DNA from: Hybos culiciformis | Lineage: Eukaryota; Arthropoda; Insecta; Diptera; Hybotidae | Reading direction: 5' to 3' | Assembly (NCBI GenBank): GCA_964007475.1 | Contig: OZ023274.1 | Coordinates: 76,271,303 to 76,335,302, forward strand | DNA length: 64,000 bases | Shown: positions 50,172 to 64,000 of the stretch, one piece after another | Position numbering within the stretch: the first letter of the stretch is position 1 | Layout of the letters: every line of letters starts with the position of its first letter | Made by a program: the position numbers and the translations under genes | The notes under the pieces: model-generated | The model's input: only the letters and a program-made list of their open reading frames with translations | The model's database searches: none | What the model was told of the DNA's origin: nothing

Positions 50172-50648
50172 ATCCCTTCTAGGGTTTTTGGACCGAGCCG
50201 GCTCGATCCAAAAAGCTCGAGCTAGCTCGTCTGTTTTTGCTTGAATGAAGATCGAGTTTCTATCTGCTAGTGGCTCAAGCTCAGCATTTTTAATGTTTTA
50301 CATTTTACTTTTGTTTTTTTTTTATTTTGTTGAACAGAAAAGTTTATATAAGGAAATATTTCACTTCAATCTTATAAGTCACAGTCAATTTTAACAGTTT
50401 TATTTTTTTATATTTTATAACGTTTTGTTCAATAATTTTGCAATATTTATTGTAATTTTTATAATTTTGTAATGAGTAAATTATGTTTAAATTAGAAGAG
50501 TAAAGTTAAAATTTTAAGCCCTTGTTTTTTCCTATATATTTTATTTTTAAGAAGGCTCGGGGCTCGAGCTACCCGATCCCCCTTATAGAAAAAGCTTGAA
50601 GGCTCGAGCTTACGAAAATGGTCGAGTTTCAAAAACCCTAATCCCTTC
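50172..50648. mobile_element. hAT-type MITE, 461 bp, perfect 8-bp TSD
   Basis: The body is 50180-50640. The ends are TAGGGTTTTTG and its reverse complement CAAAAACCCTA (11 bp, perfect). Both flanks are the identical octamer ATCCCTTC (50172-50179 and 50641-50648). Subterminal GCTCGAGCTAGCTCG and GGCTCGAGCT words repeat near both ends, as expected for transposase-binding sites. No transposase remnant is visible. The terminus resembles that of the 4429-4980 hAT relic (AGGGTTTCTG), so the same family may have mobilised both. Confidence 0.92.
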
Positions 50649-53600
50649 CTGTGTGTAGTATATCCCTTGCTATGTGAAAAAAGTCTGGTATTTTTATATA
50701 TCTGTTCATATGATTAAATTAATTTTCGAGATAAAAATTTCAGAAACTCTAATATACAAAAAAAAAAATTATTTCAATTATTTCAGTATTTCAGCTAGAG
50801 AAAACAATTATAAAAACAACCATTTTGGTTTAGTAACTTTTGCTATAATTCATTTGCTTCTACACTAACTAGATTTTCCAGTGTACGTACTATTGGAATT
50901 ATAGTATTAATAATTTTATTGTTAATATTGTACTTTTGACGAAAAAACTTAAATATGGCAATACAATACTATATGGATCTAAAAAAAATACTGACCAGGG
51001 TTTTGAGTTTAAAAATCTTTTTATAACGTTTGGAAGCAAATTTCTGTTTCTGTTTATAATTTTGATACGACGAGAGGCACAAGAAATAAAAACATTTGAA
51101 TTAATTTTCATTTAAAATTTGTGGGATTTGTTACCCCATATCGTATCTCAGACGATGAATTTGAATTCCAGAATCTTTAGAGATCAAGAATAATCGTGCG
51201 GTACTTGTAAATGTAGAAAGAACGATCTGACGTAATTTCGTAATATTATAAAAATGATTAGAAAGAAATGTATTGGATAAGTGCTTCAAAATTGATTTAA
51301 TATCGTGTTCTATATCCGTTAGAGTACTACATAGTTTTCTCAGTAATAGTATTTATGTAAAAAGATTTTTCAACATTTTTCTGCAAGATAGCAATTCTCA
51401 GATTATTTTATATTACACATAATTGGTTTTAAAAAAAATTTATAATTTCTAAATTTTCTTCTTTATGGTAACGGAAGTGTTGAAGATTTTAATTTTTAAT
51501 TCATTTTCCAAAGTATATTTAAAATATATAGGGCGTTATTGAGATACTATTATCCCTAAGTTGCGGTATGACTTCTACTCAAAATGGTTGAGCAATTTTT
51601 CCAACAAGATAATTCTGTAAAGATACTCGTAATGATTTCTTTACGTTTCTAGAAATTATTTATTCATTAATAATATTTTTATCTTAATCAAATATTCAGA
51701 GCATCAAAATTATGAATAATTTGATTAATTTGATTTTTTAAAATTACTCTTTTTAACAATATCATATTGTAATTTAAACAAAAAATAAAAAATAAAACAA
51801 TTTACTAATGTTAAATATATACGTACCTTTTTTCTTGTGCTAAGAAAAATAACAATTTTTCTTCACCAATGAATGCAATGAAAGCATGTACAGTATATTT
51901 AAGGAAATTAGATAGATATGTGTCAATTTTTGGCCTACATAATCACAGAAATGGAAATATATGAATGCTACATATTGTATAAGACTCTATTTTACTTTAA
52001 TCTTTAATATGTAAAATCTAATTTGTTTAAAATTATTTTCTAGATTTTAAACTATAATAAATAAGTAAAGAGAAAATAAATATTATCTGATTTTTATTGT
52101 TTTCAATTTTAAACTATTATCAAATTTGAATTTGAATTATGATTAAAAAAAAAAAGAGCTTTTACTGGAATTGTAAATATGTGATTAGAACTGCTAACCG
52201 TACGTAGAAATTGAGGTATTTGGGTATGCAGGTCTTGGTTTTGTTATGTAAGTATTAAATACTATAATTCAATAATCCTTATATATATTTTGTGCCACCA
52301 GCTTGAGAATTTTCTGAAATAATTATTAAAAAGTTTTAGTTTAAATTGTCAACTTTAAAATTTCAAAAATTATACAATTTATATTATTTTAGCGAGCATT
52401 TTTTAAGCATAGTTGCCTGAAATGAATAAAAAAGTTTTATCCAACGAATATTGACTAAATCAGTAAGCAAACTACAAAAATTTAAACTTCAAGTTTTTTC
52501 TAAATCATAAATATATTTTTTTAAATAAACTTAATTTAAAGGAAAATATAAATAAATTGTAGTTTTCATCGAATATATATGTAAGTACTTTTGGTCTTCT
52601 TTTATTAATAACTACTTTTGATTTCATTTTTATTGATACAATAATAAATTCAGTATAATCTTCAGAAAAACAAAGTTAAATTGGAAACACTTTTAATAAA
52701 ATTCAACACAGTACAAAAAAAAAGAAACATAAACGGATATCCGCAACGAAAGATTTAAGAATTGACCAATTTCTTATTGCGAACATAAAAAAAAAATTAA
52801 ATTGACTTTATTGTCCACTGGATTGTTACAAAGTTTATTTTCAAATCAAAATTATATTAGCGTGAATATAAAATGTTATTAAATAATTTTCTTTGCTTTA
52901 TGGATTTAACACTGTAGAAATAAATATTAAATTTTAGCAGATTATATTTAATTTACATACTTCTAAACCACAGAATTGCAAATATCACAAGAAATATGCA
53001 ATTGCTTCAGTTCACAGGCAAACGTGTGTTAAAGTTTGAGGGTGTCGAAACGGTTTTTGGCAAATAAGAGTAGGTTTGTTAGTTTATCTTTCAACTTAGT
53101 TAGTAAGTTAGTTTCTCATTTTTAGTAATCAAGTGTGCACTATGTACAAGTACTTTCATTTATCAGTATATTATTGAAAGTTTACAGCTACAGGCTTATT
53201 GTAAATATTTCCTTATTATTTCTGTTACAAACAGCTCAATTGTAAGAACATGATCACAATTAGAGCTACCGGCCGCAAGCTGTTAATTGCCTGGCAATAA
53301 ATTAAAAAATTTTCTATTTTGTTTTTCGAAATTTCAACTAAGAACTAAATATGCGTGAACAGTTTGTAAAATATTTGACATTTTATTAGAAAATCTATAA
53401 AATGTATAGACAACAATATAGCTGTCGTGGATCCTGTAGCTCCAGTTTATTTGAAGCACAATCTATATATAGTTTCAAGTTAGAAATGAAGAAAAACTAA
53501 AAATTGGATTTGAGAAATTATATTATTTTAATAAAAATTATGTTATCAACACATGAAGTTCGAAGCAGCAATACAAATATTTACGATTCTAATGATAGAA

Positions 53601-56600
53601 AGAAGGATTTTTTTAAGTAAATAGACACATGAAGGTTAGTTGAAACAAATTGTATGTTAATAATATTTAAAAAAAAAAACAAAAGAGGCTTTAATATGAG
53701 CTTCGACCTTCCTGTTGTAAACAACTTTTGATTTCTTAAATAATTTTTTTTCACTTAATTTTTCCACACAAATACCCATCCTTGTTTTTTGTTATATTAA
53801 TTTGTTTTCTTTTTATAGATTATCAAATGAATATAGCGTTGGCGTATTATATATTTTAAATTTTCACTTTTCCTGTATTTTTCATTTATTGTTTTCATTT
53901 TCTCTGGAAAACACATAAAAATAAAATGCATTCAATTTTTTAAAATTCTGTTTCTGATTGAAATGTGTCCGCCTCCAATTTGCTCTTGAATGACAGGAAA
54001 AGAGTTAACGGAGTGCAAAGGTGTTTAAAAAAATTTTGTTTTTTGTTATGTTGATTGATTGTTGTTGTTATTATTTTCATTTTTCGCGCTTTTTGTTTGT
54101 TATTATTATTATTATTTTCCTTATTATATAGAAAGTGTGCCTTCAAAAAGAAAAAAACCACACATAAATATGTTTAAATTAAATGGAAAAAAATTTTTTT
54201 TTTCTTTTTATAATAAAATAAAAAGAATGACAGATTTATTTCCATCTTTTTCATAAAGAAGTTTCAATTTTTATTTTATTTTTTTTAAATCATTGTTATT
54301 TTTTTTTCTCGAATTTTTCTCTTTAATTATTTCTTTCAATGCTTTCAAATGAAATGACAATAAACATAAAATTATTTATTTTCATTTACGGAAGACAAAG
54401 AAATTTAACTATATATATGTTAAAGGTTAAAATTACGAAGAAAAAAAAATTAAATGTGAAAAAAAAAACAAAAAAATTAAATGAAATTCTTTTGACTTTA
54501 AAAAAAAATTACTGATTTTTATATTGTCGAGTTAAATTAATTTTTAAAATAAATAAGATATTTTATGTGATTATATTTTAATTTTAAATTGTTTCAAATT
54601 TACGTCTATGAGAAATTTTAATAAAATTATAAATTATTAGAAAACAAGACACTCAATTAACTATATGAAAAAGTAGCCGAATGGCCACACTGAGAGAAGA
54701 GATCTATTGCCGCAATAGAAATATCGAACAATCGAAATTTAATGGTTGCCGAAATCAACTTATATGGTTGCAGGAATTAACATTATTTTAAAGCAAGGAA
54801 AATTCTTTTTTGGCAAAATATTTTTCATTCTCTGAAAAAAAAACAATGTTGTTGAAACAGAATTATTGTTTCTGCAAAAAAAATATATTGGTCTAAAAAG
54901 AATTCAAAAAAGCATTTCTATTAGTACATTGATTATGCATGGGTTGCGGTCGAAATTCGGTATGAGAATTTTGACGTAGAGAATTTTTAAATACAGGATT
55001 TTGAAATAATTTCATTAAAATATGTATATTTTAATTTATAATAATAAAAAATATAAAATTTCAAAAAAATAAATTTTGTGTTTAGGGGCGAAATTTTGAA
55101 TATCAAATTCATATATTTTTGTACAAAAAAAAACCTTTATACTAAAATTCTGTAGGCTAAAATTCTGTACGTCACAATTTTGATATATACAGAATTTTAA
55201 AATATAATTTGGGGGACAAAAAATTAAATACATATAGATGAGGTATACTGGTTATATTATGAATCGATTTAAAAGAAAATATTAATAAATTTAATTATCT
55301 GAGTTATTTAATCATTGGAATGTAGAGCATGGAATAAGCTTTGCAGAAAAGATATTATTCTGTTGACATTAGTGCGAGAAATCGGCGTAAAAATGCTTTA
55401 AGCGTACTTGACCGACTATCTGAGATTATTAAGCTTTGTTTATTTATTCTTTTTTTTTTTTCGTAAATATGAAAATTAAAGTAATTTCATGAATTAAATG
55501 TAAAGTTAAAACAATTGTGCTTTTTTTTTTGTAATAATTTAATTTTTTTTTCTTTTCTTGTAAAAACATTTTACCAAAAATTATTTTCATATTTTGATTG
55601 TACTTAAATTATGCTTTTATTTTTTTTTAGTATAATTTCTGCAATTACCAAATTTTACCAAATAATAATAGTTGACCTTCTTTTCAGAATTAAGTTGTTG
55701 TTTAAAGTAAAACAGAAAATACAGTTTTTGGTTACCTTTTTGTTTTAGTTAATTAAATTAATTTTATTTTTTTACAAATTAGATAGCTTTTAAGTCGATT
55801 GCTTTATTTGGAATGTATTATTAGATATAATTTTTTTGGTAATGTTTAATAATAACATGTTATCGTAAACGCAACAAATATTTGAAATTTTATTTCATTC
55901 CAGACGGGATACTAACACTAGTTTTGTGATTTTTTTGGTTTGAGTTCAAATTAATTAAAAGTTTTGTTTACGAGGATTTAAACTATAGACATGATTTTTA
56001 AATCTTATATGATTTTTAAATCTATATATGATGAGTCTATATATTAATTAGTGTCTCCCAAATTACTTCTTTCTTTCATCCGTCCCAACGATTCAGAGAA
56101 ATAATCAGTTTTTTCCTTCTCCTGTAAAATTTTTACGAGTTTTTGTTGTTGTTGTGAGATAGCTCTCGTTTATTATGTTGGAATGATTTATTTAAAGAAC
56201 TATATATTTTTTAAGAATTATGTTAATCTAATTTTATTATTATTATATTAAGTAATTAAAATCTGTAAAGCATTTACATAAATTTATGTTTTTTTTATAT
56301 ATGAATTAAATGCTTATTCTTAATAACCATTAAAAAATAGTAAAAATTACATTAATTTAAACATTAACTATTTTACAATGAATAAATTTTTTAATACCCA
56401 GTGACTGTTACACTATCAGACCCTAAAAATCTTAATTTTACTTTAAAATATTAAGATTAAGATCAAAAATGTCTTAAAAAACATTTAATGATAATTTAAA
56501 AATTAATAAAATATAAATTAATCATGTTTAAAAATAATAAAAAAAAAACTCTTAATTGCAAAACTTTCCCTTTTATCACATTTCTTATAAAATCGTTTTC

Positions 56601-57464
56601 AGATTAAATAAATTCCAGAAGCACTTTATGTGCACCACAAATTAGCTTCAATAAAAAAATTATTTCAGATTCAGATAAAATTTTAATGAAGAAAATTTTT
56701 TATTAACTTTTAAATTAATTATTCTGGAAAGATGTTAAATTAATATTTTATTTTTCTTTTAATTATTCAATGTGGAAAACTACCTTGATGATCTGCAGTT
56801 ATACCTTTTACCTTTTTCCTGGGCAGTTAAATATTAATCAATAAAAAAATTATTTCCTTTAAAATTTAATTTTATTGATTTCAGGATGATTTGATAAAAA
56901 CAAATCCAAATTATATTATATAAACCTTCCTTTTGCCAAATTCAATCGAAAATAAAATAAATATATTTATCAAATAAAGTTTGTGTTCTAAATTTATTGA
57001 AGTCTTTCGTTTTATATATAAATTTCGTGTATAAGTGATAGACTTCCAATGTTATCATCGCTTAAAAAAAAAGACTATTAATATTAGTTGTACATGTTAA
57101 ATAAAAGAAAAATGTTTTAACATTGTAGTAAATTGTTCTTTTTTTAGAGAAATTCATTTTAGTGTTTTTTTTTTCTATATATTTCAGTTTTAATGAAAAA
57201 GTAATATAAAATAATAAAATGTAAAAGAGTCATAACATGAAAATACGACCTTGTGTGAAGGCCGAATACAAGTTTATAAAAATAATTTATAAATTTTTTT
57301 TTATAGGTTACGATAAAAGAAATTTTAGGGTTAATTAGATTTGTATATACCTGAATATCTTTAATTTCTTTTATTGTTATGTTTTTTTTTTTTTTTTGGT
57401 AGACATATAATACGGAGAAAGTTTTAGCATATGGTTAAAAAATAAAATTAAATATTAATTTCTG

Positions 57465-57495
<31 letters not shown>

Positions 57496-57746
57496 AATTG
57501 AAATTATCTTATAAAAATGACTTAAAAATAAAATCATTATGAATGCTTCAACAGAGATTCAATTCAATAAGTTAATTTTTGGTAGTATAAAAGATTTTTT
57601 TTTAGGTAATCTCTATTCAGCTTCATAAAAGATTATTGCATGGATTAAAATTAATGTACTCAAGTGAAGCACGGATTTCAGACTTATTAATGTGGCCATT
57701 GGGGAAAAAGCTGTATCATTGATGTAAAATTTGTTGGTGTTTTAGT
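50649..57746. other. AT-rich stretch without recognised genes
   Basis: No gene, RNA gene or complete element was supported. Slightly GC-richer islands at about 51120-51250, 53230-53310 and 54670-54780 carry no extended frame or splice context. The last, with CACACTGAGAGAAGAG, may be one end of an unrecognised transposon. Confidence 0.4.
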
Positions 57747-57872
57747 ATTATCCTAATTTACTATTTCAACATTCTTATCAGTAGTTGAATGAAGCTAAGA
57801 TTCGCAATTATTATCCTAATTTACTATTTCAACATTCTTATCAGTAGTTGAATGAAGCTAAGATTCGCAATA
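57747..57872. repeat. 63-bp tandem duplication
   Basis: ATTATCCTAATTTACTATTT and the following CAACATTCTTATCAGTAGTT, then GAATGAAGCTAAGATTCGCA, occur at 57747 and again at 57810 with no visible difference, so the duplication is recent. Confidence 0.95.
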
Positions 57873-60800
57873 CCCGGGGAAAAATTGATATATTACACAT
57901 ATCTTTGTATCCACTACAACGTCAAAACTTTCTAAAAATACTTTCCATAGATCTATGTATATAAAAAAATTTTTAAATTTTCTTCGGAAATGCCTTCAAA
58001 AAAATATTAAGAGCTTGAAAAGTTTTTTTTTTATTGGCGAAATTGTTTTGGAAGCGTACACCTCAAATGCTATTGTTCTAAAATTATCAAAAAAAAAAAA
58101 TATATTAATCAACTACGTTAAAGTTTTACTGCACCCATAAGTTATTATTATAGGAATTATTGTATTTTACCCGTATAAATGATTTACTAACAGTGAATAA
58201 TAAATCTGAAGACAAGCAAAAAATTATTATTATTATTATTGTAATAAAAAAATATTTAACATTGAAAACTAGACATTCACATTTACTTTTTGAAATGAGG
58301 AAGTAATAAATGTCTCTACTGGATAAAATAGTAAGCAAGTAAAAGGAATGATTATTTTTGGAAAATTTTCTCCTTTCATTTATGTATTAAAAAGCTCAAA
58401 ATATTTTCAAATTAAATGAAAATAAAAATGTTGTTCCACAGGGGGGCATTAGAAAAATAAAATTTAATCAATTTTGTTTGTGAAAAAGAAAATAAAGATA
58501 TGTATAACTACTAGATACAAAATTAAATGTATTCATGTATAGTTTATTCACTAAAGGTTTTGATTTCTAATTAAACATCTTTTAAAGCTTAATTCAATTT
58601 TTATTAACAACAGCAAGTGGTTTTGAAATTGTTATCAAATGCAGAATTTCCAGAAATAATGAATGTCGCAGTCGTTGTGTCTTCATATGAACTACCATAA
58701 TCTTTAAAAAATTTTAATAAATGTTATAAAATTTTCATTTTCCTATTTTTTCTTATAATAGTTTTTTTTAGAAAATTTATAGTGTAAAAAATACTAATTT
58801 GGACTTTTTATTTGACAAGAATCAGAGTTTGATTCTATCCATAGATTCTGTCAGTCCTTGTAATATTAGAGTATAACTATATAAAGTTTTTTGACTGTTG
58901 ACTGTTTATATTATAAACAGTAAACAATAAAAAAACCAAAGTTATTTTAAAAAATTTCAGCACTTTTACATCTTTGTAAATCTTATCTATTTTCAGATAC
59001 TTGTTTCAAGTTAAAAAAAAAAAATGTTTGGCTTTATTGCGCGCTTTGGTCAATTTTGTAATTTATACTTCATGACTTTTCCGTTTACTGTCACTTTCAT
59101 TTTCTTTAGCTTCTTTGAATATTTTTTTCTGGTTATTTTTGTATAAATATATTTATGTACATTTTATTTTTTTTTGTTAACTTTTCTTTTTTATGCTTTC
59201 TTTTTATATAAAAAAAATATTTCATAATCATCTGAACATTGAATGCGTAAAATTGTTTATCGCTTGTTTTACCCAAAGTCAAGTCAATTTATACGAATAA
59301 AAATAATAAAGTTGATGTAAAATTATTTTTTGATTTTGATGGATTAACCTTTTTTTAACCTATTAGTTTTTAGCTTTATTATATAGACAAGCTGAATTCG
59401 TTGAGAATCTTACTTTTAAATCAAAATGTACAATGATTATAAATAAGTTTTTCACAAATTCACTTATGGAATACATTGAATTTCCTATTTCCTAATCAAT
59501 TAAACATATACAGAGCGTGGAATATTGAATACTGTAATTACAAGCGACGTGAGAAAATAAATAAATTTATAGAATGTCACCAACATATGAACTGCATATT
59601 TTCAAATTAATAGTAAAATCAAATCACTAGTGAGTAGTGTATACTCAAGATAACTACTTGCGACACGAAGGACATTAATTGAATCACATAATTTTAAATA
59701 ATTAATCCACATTTTAGACAAAAACGTTGTTGAATTCCAGCCTGAATTCCAGTCCAGTAATATACGGAAAGAAAAACACCATAATACTTGAAATGTCTAA
59801 ATAGACTTCGCTTTTTATTTTGATTAAAACCGGTACCAGCCTTAACTGTTTTTTTTTTTTTTTATCTTTAACTTGATATAATATGAAAGCATTTCTTTCG
59901 CGCATTTAATTTGTGAGCCCAGCAATGTAATGCTTGAATGATATATGTGATTTTGTATAATGTTTCGTAATAAATTTACAAAAAAAAAAAAAAAACTTTA
60001 TAACAAAAATTTAAGTGTTACGAAGTGGAAATGAAGATTATTATGATGTCAGAAAGCAGTTTGAAGTTAATAAATTATTTATATACTTAAAATAACTTTT
60101 ATGAAAAGAAGAAAAAAAAAATCAAAAACATATGTTTGTTAAATTTTTTATTTTTTTTATTTGTCCATTTCCTCATCATCAAAAACACAAAATATAAAAT
60201 AAAAAAATATGTTAATGCCAATATACATATTTTATGTTTTATGTGTTTAAAGGATAATTATTATGCTTATATGCTTGTGGAAAAATTTAATGATATTTGA
60301 ACTAAATAATATTCGATCTTTTATTTATTGCTAGAAGAAACTTGTATAGTATCAAAAATGTCAAGTTTTAAAAATTTTTGATAAACACTCTTGAAATGTT
60401 TTTCTTATTTAATAAATAATGCTTTTAATAATTAACTGCTGAAGTTTTATTTATGCAAAGCTTTTGTAAACAAAATTGATTATACCATTTAAAAAAAAAA
60501 ATAAATTTAAAATTTACGTTTACTAAAAATAAAATAAAATTAATTTTTAAAAATTAAATTAAATTACATAAAAATTTATATAAAAAGATATTTTGCATTA
60601 CGATAATAAATTGAATAAACATTCAATTGAGAATAAAACAAACAATTAATTAAGACATTACCAATCTTAATAATTTAATATTAGTTTGCCTTTTCTTAAA
60701 GTCCTCAATATCCTTTATTTGTGGAGGAAAAAATGTAAAAACAATTTCTAATAGTTCCTACTTAAAAATTTGCTCCATGATAATTTAATACAAGTAACGA

Positions 60801-63552
60801 TATGAAATGCAGCAAAGCTCTGCCAAAGTGCCGCCAATAATCATATTATTGATTAGTTAAACATTGATAAATTTCAATGAATTTTGTTAATTAAGAGAAT
60901 CCTCTATTTCCTTAGATTTTTAGCATAATTTTTCATGTTTTGGAAAAAATTGTAAAAAGAAATTAAAAATTAAAATAAAAAAATAATTAAACTTAAAATT
61001 TAATTTAATAGTTAGCAAATAATTTTATTTTTTATTAATATTTTACTTTCTGTATAATTATAGTTTTTAATAATCTATTTTCTTTTAAAAGAAATTTAAT
61101 TTTTAACTTTGATTTTTAATTATAATAAAATTTTTGAAAGAAATTATAATTAAAATTCAATTATTGAAAACAAAAAAAAAATAATAATATCCAATTAGGA
61201 AATTGAATTTTTATTCATAAAATAGAAGATTAAGTTATTTATTTATTTTTATTAACCTACAGGCTAGATACAGGCTGTTAGGGAAACCATTAAAATGATC
61301 TAAAGATTTTCCGGATAAGAAGCAACGTTTGGCATATTTTAGAAATTACGAATGTTAAGAAGATTAAACCTTTTTCAAAATTTCAGAATTTCTTTGATAG
61401 TTTAGTAAGATATTCCTGGATTTTGATACACACACTGTAACAATAATTCCACTAAGTACATATAGGAATAATTTTGTTTTGTTGTTAAATTAAATTATGT
61501 TGTATGTATTTTTATAAATTTTTAATAATTTTTTTTTTATTCCTTTAATTTCAGAATATTTTGGTTCCTATAAATATGGTGCCAAATTTCAGTTCAACAT
61601 GATAATTAAGTGCACATCGATATAGTTTTGACATGTTTTATTATTAATCAATGGTGCGAAATGTTAAAATATACCAAACTAGTGATAATTTGATGAATTA
61701 ATTTAGATTAATTCATTTATAGAGTCGAACAAAATAATAAATGCTTCAAATTATATTTTTAGAATAATATAAAATTATATTTGAAGTTAACATCCACTAA
61801 CTACTGGCTTCATCAATTTATGCAAAAATTGCAAACAAAGAACTTTGAAAAAAAAAGAAGAAATTGTAGAAAATTTAAGCAATTGGAAATGAATTGAAAT
61901 GAAAAATTGTAGATTTGACTAATTTACAATCAAAATTAAATAAGATATTGCAATATAAAATTAAAAATAAGAGATTTCTTATAAATACCACGACCGGACA
62001 ATTCGAATCATTCAATTAACCAACAGGTGTTTCTACGAGTAATGAACTAAATTTATTAACAAAAAAATATTGAAAATTGTGGTTTTCCACTTGATTTGTA
62101 TTTATTTTTCTTTTAAAGAAAGTGAAATTTGTTTTTTTTTTTATTTTATTATTATTGTAAATTGAATTTCTACAATATTATGAATTTATATAATCTTGAT
62201 ACAGAAATTTTTTTTTTATTATTTTTATAAAATTAAAAAGTAAATGCAAATTATTATATACATATATTTTTTTTTTAAATAAATTAGAGCAATTTGTTAA
62301 TTATACCAGAAAAATAAAAGGATCGTGAAAGTGAACTTTAAAAAAACAAAATCAAGATAGAATAAAAAAAATAATATTATTATCACAACACAATAATTAT
62401 AAAGAAATATTATGAATCATAATAATAATATTGAAAAGTTAATAAATTTGACATTTAAGCCAAAATATGAATCTAATACATTATTTGACATCTCTAAACT
62501 AATGAATATTTGAAGAAATTATATTAAATATAATAATACAATAATAAAAATTCAATAAAAAATGTATTATTAAAATCAAAATATATTATTTTTAATTTGT
62601 TAACATAAGAGAACAAATAAATATTAAAAAAATGTATTAAATAAATTTTTTGACAAGGAACAATTTGCAACAGTGTTCAAAGTAAATGAAGAAAGTTATC
62701 TTCAGATATTTATTTTTATTTCAATTTTTTATTAAATGCAAGTAAAATAAACGAACGAATTATTATATTGTAGAAAAAAAAAATCAAGTTTTGATCAAAC
62801 AACTAGTTAGTTATTATTATCATTAATTTAATTAAACGATCAATATAATTTATTTTGCATTTTCAATTGAACTATCATAGATTTAATAAAAAAAAAAACA
62901 TATTTTTACCATTTTTTATATTGAATTTTTCACAATTTGAAATAAATTATGATCAGGAAGATATTTAACGTCCATTGACCAGTGTGCACACTTTGGAAAT
63001 ATAAATACAAGATTTTCTACATTTTATAAAAAAATACAAAAAATAATATCCATTTCCAAGTTTTAATATTATAATGTAAATATAATAAAAAAAAAATATA
63101 ATACCATAGTCAGTAAAATAATAAGTTCATATAAAAAATTTCGAATTTCTCCATTTTATGATAAAAATATATAGTATAACAAAGTGATGTTGGCTGTGAT
63201 TTGAAAAAGAAAATTTTATCATTGAATTCTTAAAAAAAATTGTATTTTGTGACATACAGAACCTGGATATATTTAAGAATTCATATATTTAAACTTGTTT
63301 AATATTGAACTTCAAATTTTATTTCAAACACTATAATAGAGAATAAAATTTACACATTAATTTAAATAATAATCAATTAAATAAACGAAAATTGAATTTA
63401 AAATTTTATTTCAAACACTTATAAGATAAAATAAAATTTATACATTATAATTTAAATCAATTAAATAAACTAAAAAATTTAATTAAATTCATTAAATGAG
63501 AACGGAGTTATAAGAAGAAAAATATTCGGATACTTAGGCACGCAAATGTAAA
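57873..63552. other. AT-rich stretch upstream of the right-edge gene
   Basis: No gene was supported. Part of it is presumably the promoter, 5' UTR or 5' introns of the gene that starts at 63553. A small (ATT)-type tract lies near 58226-58240. Confidence 0.4.
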
Positions 63553-64000
63553 ATGTTAGGAACCACAAAATGGCAATTTATAACAATAATAGCTAGTTTA
63601 TTAATAGCTAATGCAATTGATTCACCCACACCAACGACTACAACAAAATTACAATTAAATTCTCCATTAGGTCGTAGTGATATAACAATACAAGGTTATA
63701 AGTTATGGACTAGTCGTATTTCGCGAAATTTATTTCCACCTCATCAACCATTTTCAAATTTAGATAATATTCGGTATGCTGAAAAACAAGAAAGACCTAA
63801 TGGCAGTGTTAAAAATACATTTGGTTCTTATCGTTTGGGAGCCTCAACGAATACAGCAATTGTTGGTCGACGAAGATCTGACGATGATACAAGATCAATA
63901 AAATTTTATGATGATTCTATTTTAACAACAACCAGTTCTAATGGTTTGACAACATTACCAGCACATCAAAATAAACAAAGTACACATTATATATACATTC
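63553..64000 (+). CDS. Unidentified gene with signal peptide, 5' part (runs off the window)
   Basis: From ATG at 63553 the plus strand is open for 149 codons to the window edge, exceptional in this AT-rich neighbourhood. An out-of-frame ATG-TAA precedes the start by 7 bases. Residues 1-20 form a likely signal peptide (TKWQFITIIASLLIANA) with cleavage near ANA-ID. A Thr/Pro-rich linker (SPTPTTTTK) follows, then a region with mixed hydrophobic and polar residues (GYKLWTSRISRNLFPPHQPF) and an N-glycosylation sequon (NGS). GRRRSDDD at about residues 109-116 could be a furin-type site, as in a prohormone or growth-factor precursor. A donor-like AAA|GTACAC occurs near 63975-63985, so the true exon may end just before the edge. 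I do not recognise the family. The protein is inferred to be secreted or membrane-anchored. Confidence 0.65.
   Translation, partial: MLGTTKWQFITIIASLLIANAIDSPTPTTTTKLQLNSPLGRSDITIQGYKLWTSRISRNLFPPHQPFSNLDNIRYAEKQERPNGSVKNTFGSYRLGASTNTAIVGRRRSDDDTRSIKFYDDSILTTTSSNGLTTLPAHQNKQSTHYIYI

Noticed and set aside
54660..54790. CACACTGAGAGAAGAG as a transposon terminus
   Set aside because: No inverted partner or target duplication could be found.

Overview
The window is nuclear DNA of an insect. Evidence: spliced genes with GT/AG introns, a highly conserved F-actin capping protein alpha gene whose residues match the insect form, the first exon of an insect-type mitochondrial cytochrome P450, very high A+T content, and several decayed hAT-type DNA transposons. 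The order and species cannot be fixed from the sequence.

Left third (1-24.2 kb, all recognisable genes on the minus strand). A P450 first exon (1240-1442) runs off the left edge. Next come three secreted-protein genes (3549-4242 partial, 7419-8384, 12300-15741) that look like diverged tandem paralogs. In the two with a complete 5' end, a short signal-peptide exon is split from the body by a phase-2 intron at the same kind of codon (AG|T or AG|A). All three bodies share a Tyr/Ile/Asn motif of the type N-x-x-Y-[DT]-[PS]-x-x-[FY]-I, and each has a Cys cluster. The largest encodes a 921-residue Thr/Ser mucin built on a 525-bp tandem repeat. Two hAT relics sit between the first two genes. A conserved four-exon gene for F-actin capping protein alpha (283 residues) fills 20595-24188.

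Middle (24.2-34.4 kb). There is a strong foldback element 540 bp upstream of the capping-protein start, then about 6.6 kb of AT-rich DNA with microsatellites and a second palindrome. A remarkable repeat complex follows at 31.7-34.4 kb: a G-rich array of about 146 copies of a 12-bp unit, set inside an AT-rich tandem repeat family, and then a hairpin with a perfect 66-bp stem.

Right half (34.4-64 kb). This is mostly very AT-rich DNA without long reading frames, probably intron or intergenic. It holds one intact hAT-type MITE (50180-50640), a 63-bp tandem duplication, one candidate first coding exon (48132-48236, minus) and, at the far right edge, the start of an unidentified gene with a signal peptide on the plus strand (63553 onward).

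The genes do not form a pathway. The coherent theme is a small, rapidly diverging cluster of secreted mucin-like and Cys-rich proteins between two conserved housekeeping or metabolic genes, in DNA heavily shaped by hAT elements and tandem repeat expansion.
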